A stretch of 64,000 nucleotides of DNA, from assembly GCA_035380245.1 (NCBI GenBank), contig DAOSXA010000002.1, positions 1,194,110 through 1,258,109 of the forward strand. Direction: 5' to 3'. The stretch comes from Candidatus Zixiibacteriota bacterium. Lineage in GTDB: Bacteria > Zixibacteria > MSB-5A5 > GN15 > FEB-12. The position numbers and the translations under genes were made by a program. Position 1 is the stretch's first letter. Every line of letters begins with the position of its first letter. The notes under the pieces were generated by a model that saw nothing but the letters and a program-made list of their open reading frames with translations, searched no databases and was not told the origin of the DNA. Shown here piece after piece: positions 8,160 to 16,117 of the stretch.

Positions 8160-9380
8160 TTACTTCTTTTTCACATCACCGGTCGCCGCACCGTGCAGCT
8201 TGACCTCGACCTTGTCCTCATCCTTCAGACTGGCGTAGTACTCGCGCAGAATAGCGAGGACTTCGGGACGGCTGAATTCGGCCGGGACATCGCCGCCCTC
8301 GGAGAGAGCCTTGCGCAGAGCCGTACCGGACAGGAACAAACGGTCTTCTTTACCGTGCGGGCAGGTCTTCATCGATGCCATACCCTGGCACTTGTAGCAG
8401 TAGAAGGTCCAGTCGATCGGGAGCATCTTGCACTTCAGGGCGCCGTCCGGCAGCTTGTGGAAGATTTCCTGAGCGTCGAACGGTCCATAATAGTCACCGA
8501 CACCGGCGTGGTCGCGGCCGATGATCATGTGGGTGCAGCCGAAGTTCTGGCGGAACACGGCATGCAGGAGGCCTTCACGCGGACCGGCATAGCGCATATC
8601 GAGCGGATAACCGCCGGTGAGTACGCGCTCTTTAACGAAATACAGGTCGGTCAGGGTGTTGATGCACTTCACGCGGACGTCGGCCGGAATGTCGCCCGGC
8701 TTCAGCTTGCCGACCAACTGGTGAATGTACAGGCCGTCGGAAACTTCGCTGGCGATCTTGGCCAGGTATTCATGCGAACGGTGCATCGGGTTACGCAGCT
8801 GCAGAGCGGCCACGGTCTTCCAACCACGCTTCTCGAACTCCGCACGGCTCTCGGCCGGACGCTGATAAACATCGCCGAATTCTTTCGGGAAATAGCTCTC
8901 GGAAAGAACCTTCACCGGACCGGCGATATTCCATGCCTTCTGGGCTTTGACCACCTTCACACCGGGGTGATCATCATCGGCCGTACCGAAAACATGCTTG
9001 CACTCGAATTCCTTATCGATCTGATAGCTCTCGGTCACCTTCATGGTGCCCATGATCTCGTTCGTTTCGCCGGAAATGAGGCAGATATCGGTGCCGGCGG
9101 CGATCTTCTCATCGTGAGACAGAGTAACCGGGATCGGCCAGAAAATGCCGTTGGCCATGGTCATCTTTTCGCAGACACCCTTCCAGTCGGCTTCGCCCAT
9201 GAAACCTTCCAGCGGGGTAAAACCGCCGATACCCATCATGATAAGGTCGCCGGTCTCGCGGGTGGTCATGACCACTTTGGGAAGCCCCTCGGCGCGCTTA
9301 AGTTCCGCTTCGCGCTCTTTGCCTTCCAGCAGCAAGATCTTCAGTGTATCGCTGCCATGTGGTGGAATGAGATTAGACAT
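8160..9380 (-). CDS. sat: sulfate adenylyltransferase (ATP sulfurylase)
   Basis: Homo-oligomeric ATP sulfurylase of 406 aa catalysing ATP + sulfate to APS + PPi, the first step of dissimilatory sulfate reduction. Active-site signatures are QLRNPMHRSHE (194-204) and GRDHAG (288-293). A Cys-based zinc site, CYKCQGMASMKTCPHG (C328, C331, C340), is typical of dissimilatory Sat and of archaeal/bacterial Sat. It is first in the sat-aprB-aprA operon. AGGT lies about 7 nt before the ATG. A TTGACA-N17-TACTAT promoter and two CRP/FNR-like palindromes lie in the roughly 800-bp intergenic region shared with the divergent qmoC. Confidence 0.97.
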   Translation of the reverse strand: MSNLIPPHGSDTLKILLLEGKEREAELKRAEGLPKVVMTTRETGDLIMMGIGGFTPLEGFMGEADWKGVCEKMTMANGIFWPIPVTLSHDEKIAAGTDICLISGETNEIMGTMKVTESYQIDKEFECKHVFGTADDDHPGVKVVKAQKAWNIAGPVKVLSESYFPKEFGDVYQRPAESRAEFEKRGWKTVAALQLRNPMHRSHEYLAKIASEVSDGLYIHQLVGKLKPGDIPADVRVKCINTLTDLYFVKERVLTGGYPLDMRYAGPREGLLHAVFRQNFGCTHMIIGRDHAGVGDYYGPFDAQEIFHKLPDGALKCKMLPIDWTFYCYKCQGMASMKTCPHGKEDRLFLSGTALRKALSEGGDVPAEFSRPEVLAILREYYASLKDEDKVEVKLHGAATGDVKKK

Positions 9381-9448
9381 AGTTAAACCTAACCGTTGGT
9401 TTATTGTTTATAATTCCTACTGATCCTATCGTCTTTTCCATGCGATAT

Positions 9449-9466
9449 TTGTGCCTTTTTTCACAA
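9449..9466. promoter_or_regulatory. CRP/FNR-like palindrome upstream of sat (distal from promoter)
   Basis: TTGTGC-CTTTTT-TCACAA matches TTGTGA-N6-TCACAA at 11 of 12 half-site positions and lies about 70 bp upstream of the sat ATG. It is one of a family of sites shared by all sulfate-reduction units in this window. Confidence 0.6.
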
Positions 9467-9535
9467 GCACATCACTATATCTTTTAGGGGTGTTGGCTGT
9501 TTGGATGCACTTCGCCCCATACACATTGAGGACTA

Positions 9536-9564
9536 ATAGTAATTTTTTTCACAAGGTCTGTCAA
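9536..9564 (-). promoter_or_regulatory. sigma70-type promoter of sat-aprBA
   Basis: On the minus strand TTGACA (9564-9559), a 17-nt spacer and TACTAT (9541-9536). This places the transcript start near 9529 and leaves a leader of about 150 nt before sat. Confidence 0.55.
9537..9554. promoter_or_regulatory. second CRP/FNR-like half-degenerate palindrome at sat
   Basis: TAGTAA-TTTTTT-TCACAA matches TTGTTA-N6-TCACAA at 10 of 12 half-site positions. It overlaps the spacer and -10 of the predicted sat promoter, a position suited to repression. Confidence 0.45.
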
Positions 9565-9730
9565 GCGGTTTTAGGCGGAAATCTTACATTTTTCGGCATT
9601 TTTCGTGATCGTCAACAAATTATTGTTATTTTTATTATGTTGGTTTCCAATTACTTACAAATCGAGACCGACGAAAGCCGAATTCTCCCCACGACAACCC
9701 TCAACAAGTCTTGCTTTATAAAAAGTTTAG

Positions 9731-9748
9731 GTATACTTCTGAGTATAC
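9731..9748. promoter_or_regulatory. perfect operator-like palindrome GTATACT-TCTG-AGTATAC
   Basis: An 18-bp inverted repeat with 7-bp arms midway between sat and qmoC. It is not of the CRP/FNR type seen in the same region and it lacks a T run, so it looks more like a dimeric repressor site than a terminator. Confidence 0.45.
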
Positions 9749-10055
9749 TTTATCATTGGCAAGTCCTCTAGGAAGCTCCCTTTTGATACCCGGAAGAGAC
9801 CATATCACGAAAAAAAAGCTATAGTTTTTTTTGCAATTAATACATCCGGAGTGCACATTTTCAGGATTCAGCAGTGAATAATCATACCGGGCCCGGATTT
9901 TCAAAGGAATATGTTTTTTTTGGCTATTAAAATTAACGATATACATATTGCCGGAGGACCTCAGATATTTACTCGGAGCCTGCCCTATTGCAATGCAAGG
10001 CAATGCCTTATATGGCAACAAAGAAGGCTGCGAGAATCTGGAAGTCCGACTAACA

Positions 10056-10073
10056 TTGTGAAAAAAATAACAA
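10056..10073. promoter_or_regulatory. CRP/FNR-like palindrome upstream of qmoC
   Basis: TTGTGA-AAAAAA-TAACAA, with the same half-sites as the qmoA site. It ends exactly 8 nt before the TTGACA of the predicted qmoC promoter, an activator-like position. Confidence 0.65.
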
Positions 10074-10081
10074 CAAAGGCC

Positions 10082-10110
10082 TTGACAGCATTGACGGGCA
10101 GAGCTATTTT
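10082..10110 (+). promoter_or_regulatory. sigma70-type promoter of qmoC
   Basis: TTGACA (10082-10087), a 17-nt spacer and TATTTT (10105-10110). The inverted repeat ACGGGCA (10094-10100) / TGCCCGT (10113-10119) straddles the -10 and the predicted start point, so it could act as an operator or a leader hairpin. Confidence 0.55.
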
Positions 10111-10178
10111 TTTGCCCGTATGGCCTTCCCCGCTCCCAAGGGGTGGCGAGTGTCTATATTAACCGAAGGAGTTGCTCT

Positions 10179-11351
10179 ATGGCCGAGAGGCAAACAGTGC
10201 AGCCGGACTTGGATTTCATACGAGAAATCCGTGCGGCCGGCGGCGACACGCTCAACAAGTGTTACCAATGCGCTACTTGTTCCACTGTCTGCAATCTGTC
10301 ACCGGCGAATCAGCCTTTCCCCCGCAAGGAGATGATCTGGGCGCAATGGGGAATGGCCGACAAGCTGGTTAATGATCCGGATATCTGGGCTTGTTTTCAA
10401 TGCAATGACTGCACCATCCACTGCCCTCGTGAAGCCCGACCGGGTGATGTCCTGGCGGCGGTGCGGACATTCGCTTATCGCAACTTCTCGTTCCCGTCGT
10501 TCATGGGGAAAGCACTGGCTAAACCGTCGGCACTGCCGGTTCTCCTGGCGATTCCGGCGATTATCCTGCTGGCTTGTATTTTCATCTTCGCGCCGCATAC
10601 GGAAACCGGCGAGTACGTGTTCATGACCAGCAATGTGATCGACTACAATTTCTTCCTGCCGCACAGCTCGGTCGATGCTTTGTTCGTATTCGGCAACATC
10701 CTTATCTTTATCTTTGCCGCGGTTGGTTTCCTGCGTTTCTGGAAAGGTCTCAAACGGCCTGATGATGAAATCAAGGTCGGTTTCATCCCGGCGTTCATTC
10801 AGGTGTTTTTCGAGACGCTGAGTCATAAGCGTTTCAACATGTGCGAGACCAACAAACCGCGCACAATCGGCCACATGCTGTTGCTTTTTGGATTTATCGG
10901 CGCCATGTTCACCACCGGGGCGGTTTTCGTTTTCATCTTTATTCCCCACTACCTCAACTTGCTGGGTCTGGAAAGCCTTCATTCCTGGTTCAATCTGCCG
11001 ATTGATCTGCCCAATCCCGTCAAGATCCTCGGCGTCCTCAGCGGTGTAGCACTTATGCTGGGCGGTATTTTGCTGATCGTTCGTCGCTGGACCAGCCGTG
11101 ATATTGTCGGCGCCAACGGTTATGCCGACTACCTGTTTTTGTATATAATGACCATCGTCGGTCTGACCGGGATGCTCTCCTGGGTCACCCGTCTGATAGG
11201 GATACCGATGCTGGCTTATGTAAATTATTTCATCCACATGCTGTCGGTCTTTTTCCTGCTGTGGTATATGCCCTATTCCAAATTCGCCCACATGATTTAC
11301 CGGACGTTGGGATTGGTGTATGCGCGGCAGATCGGACGTCAGCCAAGGTAA
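10179..11351 (+). CDS. qmoC: quinone-interacting membrane oxidoreductase subunit QmoC
   Basis: Membrane subunit of the Qmo complex, linking the menaquinone pool to APS reductase; 390 aa. The N-terminal HdrC-like domain has two [4Fe-4S] motifs, CYQCATCSTVC (C28, C31, C34, C38) and CFQCNDCTIHCP (C72, C75, C78, C82). The C-terminal part has about five to six transmembrane helices of a NarI/HdrE-like cytochrome b fold. The ATG at 10179 is chosen because AAGGAG lies 7 nt upstream; an in-frame ATG 36 bp earlier has no site. Unusually, it is not beside qmoAB (37604-38878 and 35362-37599) but is divergent from sat-aprBA. Confidence 0.92.
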   Translation: MAERQTVQPDLDFIREIRAAGGDTLNKCYQCATCSTVCNLSPANQPFPRKEMIWAQWGMADKLVNDPDIWACFQCNDCTIHCPREARPGDVLAAVRTFAYRNFSFPSFMGKALAKPSALPVLLAIPAIILLACIFIFAPHTETGEYVFMTSNVIDYNFFLPHSSVDALFVFGNILIFIFAAVGFLRFWKGLKRPDDEIKVGFIPAFIQVFFETLSHKRFNMCETNKPRTIGHMLLLFGFIGAMFTTGAVFVFIFIPHYLNLLGLESLHSWFNLPIDLPNPVKILGVLSGVALMLGGILLIVRRWTSRDIVGANGYADYLFLYIMTIVGLTGMLSWVTRLIGIPMLAYVNYFIHMLSVFFLLWYMPYSKFAHMIYRTLGLVYARQIGRQPR

Positions 11352-11486
11352 GTTTTTGATCGGGGGCTGCCTCAAAAACGGACCAATCAGGGAACATTCC
11401 CGACACTGCGATGTTCAGGAACCTGATACTTGGTTGGAACACTAGTTTCAGAACGTTGAGAGGATATAAAACAAGGAGATCAAAAG

Positions 11487-11924
11487 ATGTCTACGAAAGA
11501 GATCCAAGACGCCATCGTTAACAACATGAGGCGCTGGCAGAAAGTCGAGAACGCTTCGGTGGCCTCGACCGGAGCCGTTATCGAAAATACCGACAATCCG
11601 GTCGTGCGTTTGATTATGGAAGTGATCCAGCGGGATTCTCAGTTCCATTACCGGGTTCAGGATTTGATTGCCGATAGTCTTACTACCAAAACTATCACCC
11701 TCAATCCGGACGAACTGGCCAAGGTCTGGGGGATGATCGAGAAGCATATCGCTCTCGAAAAGAAAACGGTCGAGTTGGCCGAAGAGGCCATGGCCTCTCT
11801 CAAGGGCAAGAAGATGGTGGTGCAGGAGTATCTGCTCGACTATCTGCTGACCGATGAGGAAAAGCACAACAAGGTGCTGGCCACGCTTGAGAAGATCAAG
11901 AAGGGGATGTACCCGTACGGTTGA
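11487..11924 (+). CDS. ferritin-like four-helix protein
   Basis: Soluble, strongly helical 145-aa protein. The pairs E and EKH in IEKHIALEKKTVELAEEA (about 92-109) and DEEKHNKVL (about 126-134) resemble the two ExxH-type half-sites of ferritin-like or rubrerythrin-like diiron proteins. The first metal-binding helix, around VIQRDSQFHYRVQDL, also carries an acidic residue and a His. It lies 135 bp after qmoC on the same strand and before a strong terminator, so it probably shares the qmoC transcript. The function is unknown; a redox-stress or metal-handling role is only inferred. AAGGAG precedes the ATG. Confidence 0.6.
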   Translation: MSTKEIQDAIVNNMRRWQKVENASVASTGAVIENTDNPVVRLIMEVIQRDSQFHYRVQDLIADSLTTKTITLNPDELAKVWGMIEKHIALEKKTVELAEEAMASLKGKKMVVQEYLLDYLLTDEEKHNKVLATLEKIKKGMYPYG

Positions 11925-11950
11925 TCTCGACGATCATTGATGATTTTATA

Positions 11951-11977
11951 AAGGGCGTCGCACGACGCCCTTTTTTT
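11951..11977 (+). terminator. terminator after the ferritin-like gene
   Basis: Stem AAGGGCGTCG / CGACGCCCTT with a 2-nt CA loop (in practice the inner pairs open), followed by seven T residues. Confidence 0.9.
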
Positions 11978-12284
11978 GTGGGTAAGTTGGCAGTGGGTCT
12001 CCGATGACACGCCCACCCGAGAAACGTCTTTACCGCGAAAGCGGGAATCCATCTTCATTTTTAAGGTGCCCCACCCCTCGGGTGGGAAGTTTACAACGTT
12101 GTCAGGTGTTATACTCACGGTACACACAAGGACATCTGCCACCCACGAACGGCGCAAGGGACGAAGATAGGCTACTGCTTTCGCAGGAGCGACGTGATTC
12201 GGGTGAAGTCTTCGTGTACAAACAGGACATAGTCCGTAAGTCCCACCCGAGGGGTGGGGCACCAAGGCTAGTCGAAAGGCCGTG
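11978..12284. repeat. intergenic repeat element with a 23-bp inverted repeat
   Basis: Lies between convergent transcripts. A perfect 23-bp inverted repeat has arms at 12065-12087 and 12241-12263 (core CCCACCCGAGGGGTGGGGC in the right arm), enclosing about 150 bp. Inside is a diverged copy of the window-start repeat (GACATCTGCCACCCACGAA near 12131-12149). No gene is credible. The structure resembles a non-autonomous stem-loop or MITE-like element, or a compound of REP units. Confidence 0.65.
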
Positions 12285-13577
12285 CTATTTCTCGGACTCG
12301 AGGAAATGTTCGACGCCTCGGAGTGTCGCCTCAAGGTGCTCTTCGCCGTGCGAGAGCGAGACGAACCAGGCCTCATAGCCCGAAGGCGGCAGAAAAACAC
12401 CGGAGTCAAGCATGGCTCGATGGAAACGGGCGTACTTGTCCATATCGGAACGCCCGGCCGAGGCAAAATCGACAACATCCTCATCGGTGAAAAAGATCGT
12501 AAACAGCCCCTCGACCAGATTGATCCGAACGTTGCAACCGGCCTGCTCGAACAGCGCGGCCATCTGCCTGGTCAGCTTCTCCGAGAAATGCTTGAGATAC
12601 TCATAGACGGTCTGATTGTTCAGGTTGCGCAGCATGGCAATGCCGGCCGCGGTTGAAAGCGGGTTGCCGGACAAAGTCCCGGCCTGATAAACCGATCCGA
12701 GCGGAGCCAACTGGTCCATCAGAGACAACCGGCCGCCCACACCGCCGATAGGTAAACCGCCGCCGAGAATTTTTCCCAGGCAGACCAGGTCCGGAATAAT
12801 CCGGAAATAACCGGCCGCTCCGGCGGGAGACAGGCGGAAACCGGTAATGACCTCGTCGAAGATCAGGACGGCGCCGTGTTTTTTGGTCAGATCGCGCAGC
12901 AATTTGAGAAATTCCGGCTGCGGCGGGATAACCCCCATGTTGGCGGCCACCGGTTCGACAATCACCCCGGCGATCTCGCTCCCGTATTTTTCAAAGCACT
13001 CACGCACCGCTTCAAGATCATTGTACGGCAGCGAAAGAGTGGTTTGCGTAACGGTTTCCGGCACACCGCCGCTCGCGGGCAAAGAGCCGGTAGCCAATCC
13101 ACTCCCGGCCTTGACCAGAAACATGTCGGAATGACCGTGATAACCGCCGTCGAATTTTACGATAATTTTCCGGCCGGTAGCGCCGCGAGCGATGCGGGCC
13201 GCCGTCATGCAGGCTTCGGTCCCCGAAGACACCAGCCGCAGCTTCTGAATCCAGGGCATGCGTTCGGAAACCAGATCGGCCAGTTCCAACTCGGCTTTGG
13301 TCGGCACTCCGAACGATGTCCCCTTATCGACAGCATTCTTGACTGCCTGGAGAATCGACGGGTGGGCATGACCGAGAATCAACGGCCCCCAGGACATGAC
13401 ATAGTCGACATAACGGTTGCCGTCAATATCGAACAGCCAGGCGCCCTGACCGTGGTCGGCAATGAACGGACTGCCGCCGACCGAACCAAAAGCACGCACG
13501 GGACTGTTCACCCCGCCGGGGATCAATTCGGTCGAGGCGGTGAAGACTTTACGGGAGTTATCGGTATTGTAGGGCAT
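12285..13577 (-). CDS. hemL: glutamate-1-semialdehyde 2,1-aminomutase
   Basis: PLP enzyme of 430 aa converting glutamate-1-semialdehyde to 5-aminolevulinate in the C5 pathway. Signatures are GGVNSPVRAFGSVGG at the N terminus, VSSGTEACMTAARIARGATG, DEVITGFRLSPAGAAGYF, and the PLP-lysine region CLGKILGGGLPIGGVGG. It is the last gene of the six-gene tetrapyrrole operon on this strand, 9 bp after hemB. The 3' end runs into the repeat element at 11978-12284. Confidence 0.96.
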   Translation of the reverse strand: MPYNTDNSRKVFTASTELIPGGVNSPVRAFGSVGGSPFIADHGQGAWLFDIDGNRYVDYVMSWGPLILGHAHPSILQAVKNAVDKGTSFGVPTKAELELADLVSERMPWIQKLRLVSSGTEACMTAARIARGATGRKIIVKFDGGYHGHSDMFLVKAGSGLATGSLPASGGVPETVTQTTLSLPYNDLEAVRECFEKYGSEIAGVIVEPVAANMGVIPPQPEFLKLLRDLTKKHGAVLIFDEVITGFRLSPAGAAGYFRIIPDLVCLGKILGGGLPIGGVGGRLSLMDQLAPLGSVYQAGTLSGNPLSTAAGIAMLRNLNNQTVYEYLKHFSEKLTRQMAALFEQAGCNVRINLVEGLFTIFFTDEDVVDFASAGRSDMDKYARFHRAMLDSGVFLPPSGYEAWFVSLSHGEEHLEATLRGVEHFLESEK

Positions 13578-13586
13578 TCCGTCTTC

Positions 13587-14561
13587 CTATTCAGAGAGCC
13601 AGCGGGCCGCATCGAGAGCATGATAAGTAATAATGATATCCGCCCCGGCCCGTTTGATCGAGGTCAGGATTTCCATGACCAGTTTCTTCTCATCCACCGC
13701 TCCGATACCGGCCGCCGCTTTTACCATCGCGTATTCACCCGAGACGTTGTAAGCGGCCAGGGGCTGCTCGAACTCCTGACGGGCGCGATGGATCACATCC
13801 AGATAAGACAGCGCCGGTTTGATCATGACAATATCGGCCCCCTCGTCCACATCGAGGTCGATCTCACGCAAGGCCTCGCGCCAGTTGGCCGGGTCCATCT
13901 GGTAGCCTTTGCGGTCGCCGAAACGAGGGGCGGAGTCAACCGCTTCGCGAAACGGTCCGTAGAATGCGGAGCAGTATTTGGCCGAATAGGCCATAATGGC
14001 GCGGTCGCTGAAGCCGTTGTCGTCGAGCGCCTCACGGATAAACGCCACGCGGCCGTCCATCATATCCGACGGGGCTACGATATCGGCGCCGGCCCGGGTG
14101 TGACTGAGCGCTTGCTCGGCCAGAATTTCGAGGGTGGCGTCGTTGTCGACCTCGTTGTTCTTGACAACACCGCAATGGCCGTGATCGGTGTATTCACAAA
14201 GGCAGACATCGGTAATAACCAGAATCTCCGGGCAGCGCACTTTGATAGCACGCACCGCCCGCTGGACAATACCGTCGTCGTCGAGCGATGCCGAACCGGT
14301 AGCGTCTTTGTCGGTCGGCGTCCCGAACAGAATGACCGCCGGGATGCCAAGATCATAGGCAATGCGAGCCTCATCGGCAGCGCGGTCGACCGGCAGATTA
14401 CTGATGCCCGGCATGGATGAGATCGGCGTGGGAGCAGTCACCAGATCGCTGACAAAGAGCGGATAAACCAGATTATCCGGACTGATTCGAGTCTCCCGCA
14501 CGAGGCGACGAATAGCCTCGGTGCGACGAAGACGACGGGGGCGGTGGAAGGGTGATTCCAT
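13587..14561 (-). CDS. hemB: porphobilinogen synthase (delta-aminolevulinate dehydratase)
   Basis: Condenses two 5-aminolevulinate molecules to porphobilinogen; 324 aa, the normal length. The metal site reads DVCLCEYTDHGHCGVV, the Cys-rich zinc-type variant. Substrate lysines lie in YSAKYCSAFYGPFREA and MIKPALSYLDV. The N-terminal arm FHRPRRLRRTEAIRRLVRET is typical. It sits between cobA/hemD (5-bp gap) and hemL. Confidence 0.97.
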   Translation of the reverse strand: MESPFHRPRRLRRTEAIRRLVRETRISPDNLVYPLFVSDLVTAPTPISSMPGISNLPVDRAADEARIAYDLGIPAVILFGTPTDKDATGSASLDDDGIVQRAVRAIKVRCPEILVITDVCLCEYTDHGHCGVVKNNEVDNDATLEILAEQALSHTRAGADIVAPSDMMDGRVAFIREALDDNGFSDRAIMAYSAKYCSAFYGPFREAVDSAPRFGDRKGYQMDPANWREALREIDLDVDEGADIVMIKPALSYLDVIHRARQEFEQPLAAYNVSGEYAMVKAAAGIGAVDEKKLVMEILTSIKRAGADIIITYHALDAARWLSE

Positions 14562-14566
14562 CTTCG

Positions 14567-16117
14567 TTATCCCTGCTTCTCTTTGGTAAAGTAGCTGACT
14601 AAAGCCTCAATGACACCCGGTAATGAATGTTCGGCCGCCTCGACCGTAACCTTGAGACCGTACGATTCGATCATGGCCGAGGTTGACGGTCCGATCGAGA
14701 CAAGAACAGCTTTCTCAGTCAGTCGAGCTAGCTCGCCGACAGAGAATTTCTGAACGAGCCCTTCGGCCGTCGAGCCGGAGGAGAACAGAATCACATCGGG
14801 CGGGAAGTCAAACAAGCGGTTACGATATTCATCGGGCCATTCCGGATGATATGTATGGTAAACCTCGAGCGGCAACACCGAAGCACCGGCCGCGGTCAAG
14901 GTGTCGTAAACGGTATTATCAGAAAGATTCCCCTGCACCCGTACGACCTCGGCGCCGGCCAGGGAATAGGTCTCGCATAACTCCGACGCCAGTCGCGCGA
15001 CGGTAGCTTTGGTCGGAATGAAATCGGCAGTAAGAGCATGTTCGCGCAAGGCACGAGCCGTGCCGTAACCGACCGCGGCGATGCGGTAAGCTGCCAGGTG
15101 GCGGACATCGCCGACCTTCTCAGCCAGTTGACGCATGAAATAGCGAACGCCGTTTTCACTCGTGAACAACAGCCAGCGATGCGATCCGGAGAGACGTTTT
15201 ATTTTGCTCCAGGCGTTGTCATCGACCACCTCACGAGTGGCAATAGTCGGATACGGAAGGACTTCCGCGCCTAGTTCACGCAACTCATGATAAACCGAAC
15301 CGGCCTGATCGGCCGGGCGCAGCACCATTACACGCAAGCCCGAAAGAGCTTTGCCGCCGTACCAGTCCAGGGTGCTGTGAAGCTCCACGGTCTCACCGAT
15401 CATGAACAACGCGGGAGGTCGAATGGATTCTTGTTGAACCAGATCCGGCAGCGTTCCCAGCGTTCCGATTACACGACGCTGGGTCGGCAGCGTTCCGCGT
15501 TCAATAATCGCGGCGGGGCGATCAGGCGACATGCCGCCGTCAATAAGCTGACTCACGATCCCGGCCACTTCGCCGACGCCCATGTAAATCACGAGCGTGC
15601 CGTTTTTCAGGCGGGCGAGGTCATCCCACGGTACGGAAGAAACATCCTTGTCTTTAGCCTTATGGCCGGTAGCGAAAGTTACCAGCGAGGCACGCGTGCG
15701 ATCGGTACAGGGGATGCCGGTGCAGGCTGCGGCCCCGATGGCGGCAGTAATACCGGGAATAATTTCGTAAACGATTCCGTGTTGCTTAAGATAAGCGGCC
15801 TCTTCCCCACCGCGCCCGAAGATCAGCGGATCGGCGCCTTTGAGCCGTACGACCGTTTTGCCTTCACGGGCAAGCTGAACCAGGAGAGCGTTTATTTCAT
15901 CCTGAGGAAGGGCGTGGTCGGAGGCCTTCTTGCCGACATAGATCAACGCCGTTTCGGGTGGCAGAGAAATAATTAACTCCGGCGGGATCAGATTGTCGTA
16001 GACCACGGTGTCGGCCGACTCCAACAGGCGCTGACCGCGTACGGAGATAAGCTCCGGATCACCCGGACCGGCGCCCACGAGATACACTTTTCCGACATCG
16101 TTCTGTTCGGCGGTCAT
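14567..16117 (-). CDS. cobA/hemD: fused uroporphyrinogen-III C-methyltransferase / uroporphyrinogen-III synthase
   Basis: Bifunctional 516-aa protein. Residues 10 to about 250 form the SAM-dependent methyltransferase (VYLVGAGPGDPELISVRG, DPLIFGRGGEEAAYL), which makes precorrin-2. Residues about 262 to 510 form HemD (RVMVLRPADQAGSVYHELRE, LLFTSENGVRYFMRQL, DVILFSSGSTAEGLV), which closes hydroxymethylbilane to uroporphyrinogen III. Such fusions are common in clostridia and sulfate reducers. It overlaps hemC by 4 bp (ATGA), so translation is probably coupled. With SirC it commits flux to siroheme. Confidence 0.95.
   Translation of the reverse strand: MTAEQNDVGKVYLVGAGPGDPELISVRGQRLLESADTVVYDNLIPPELIISLPPETALIYVGKKASDHALPQDEINALLVQLAREGKTVVRLKGADPLIFGRGGEEAAYLKQHGIVYEIIPGITAAIGAAACTGIPCTDRTRASLVTFATGHKAKDKDVSSVPWDDLARLKNGTLVIYMGVGEVAGIVSQLIDGGMSPDRPAAIIERGTLPTQRRVIGTLGTLPDLVQQESIRPPALFMIGETVELHSTLDWYGGKALSGLRVMVLRPADQAGSVYHELRELGAEVLPYPTIATREVVDDNAWSKIKRLSGSHRWLLFTSENGVRYFMRQLAEKVGDVRHLAAYRIAAVGYGTARALREHALTADFIPTKATVARLASELCETYSLAGAEVVRVQGNLSDNTVYDTLTAAGASVLPLEVYHTYHPEWPDEYRNRLFDFPPDVILFSSGSTAEGLVQKFSVGELARLTEKAVLVSIGPSTSAMIESYGLKVTVEAAEHSLPGVIEALVSYFTKEKQG

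Larger units (their letters stand above)
9381..10178. other. sat/qmoC divergent regulatory region
   Basis: About 800 bp, AT-rich, without a convincing gene. It holds CRP/FNR-like palindromes at 9449-9466, 9537-9554 and 10056-10073, a promoter for sat, a different perfect palindrome at 9731-9748, a promoter for qmoC, and an inverted repeat at 10094-10119. Short frames on either strand lack ribosome binding sites and have atypical composition. Confidence 0.7.

Noticed and set aside
6348..9386. Long open frames of 438 and 445 codons opposite aprA and sat
   Set aside because: They are antisense to highly conserved genes, lack ribosome binding sites, and have Asp/His/Arg-rich composition typical of codon-bias shadows.
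9451..10162. Small genes in the sat/qmoC intergenic region
   Set aside because: Frames at 9451-9771 and 9911-10162 are AT-rich, lack ribosome binding sites and overlap the regulatory palindromes.
12876..14420. 514-codon frame opposite hemL and hemB
   Set aside because: Antisense shadow with low-complexity His/Arg/Gln composition, no domain recognisable.
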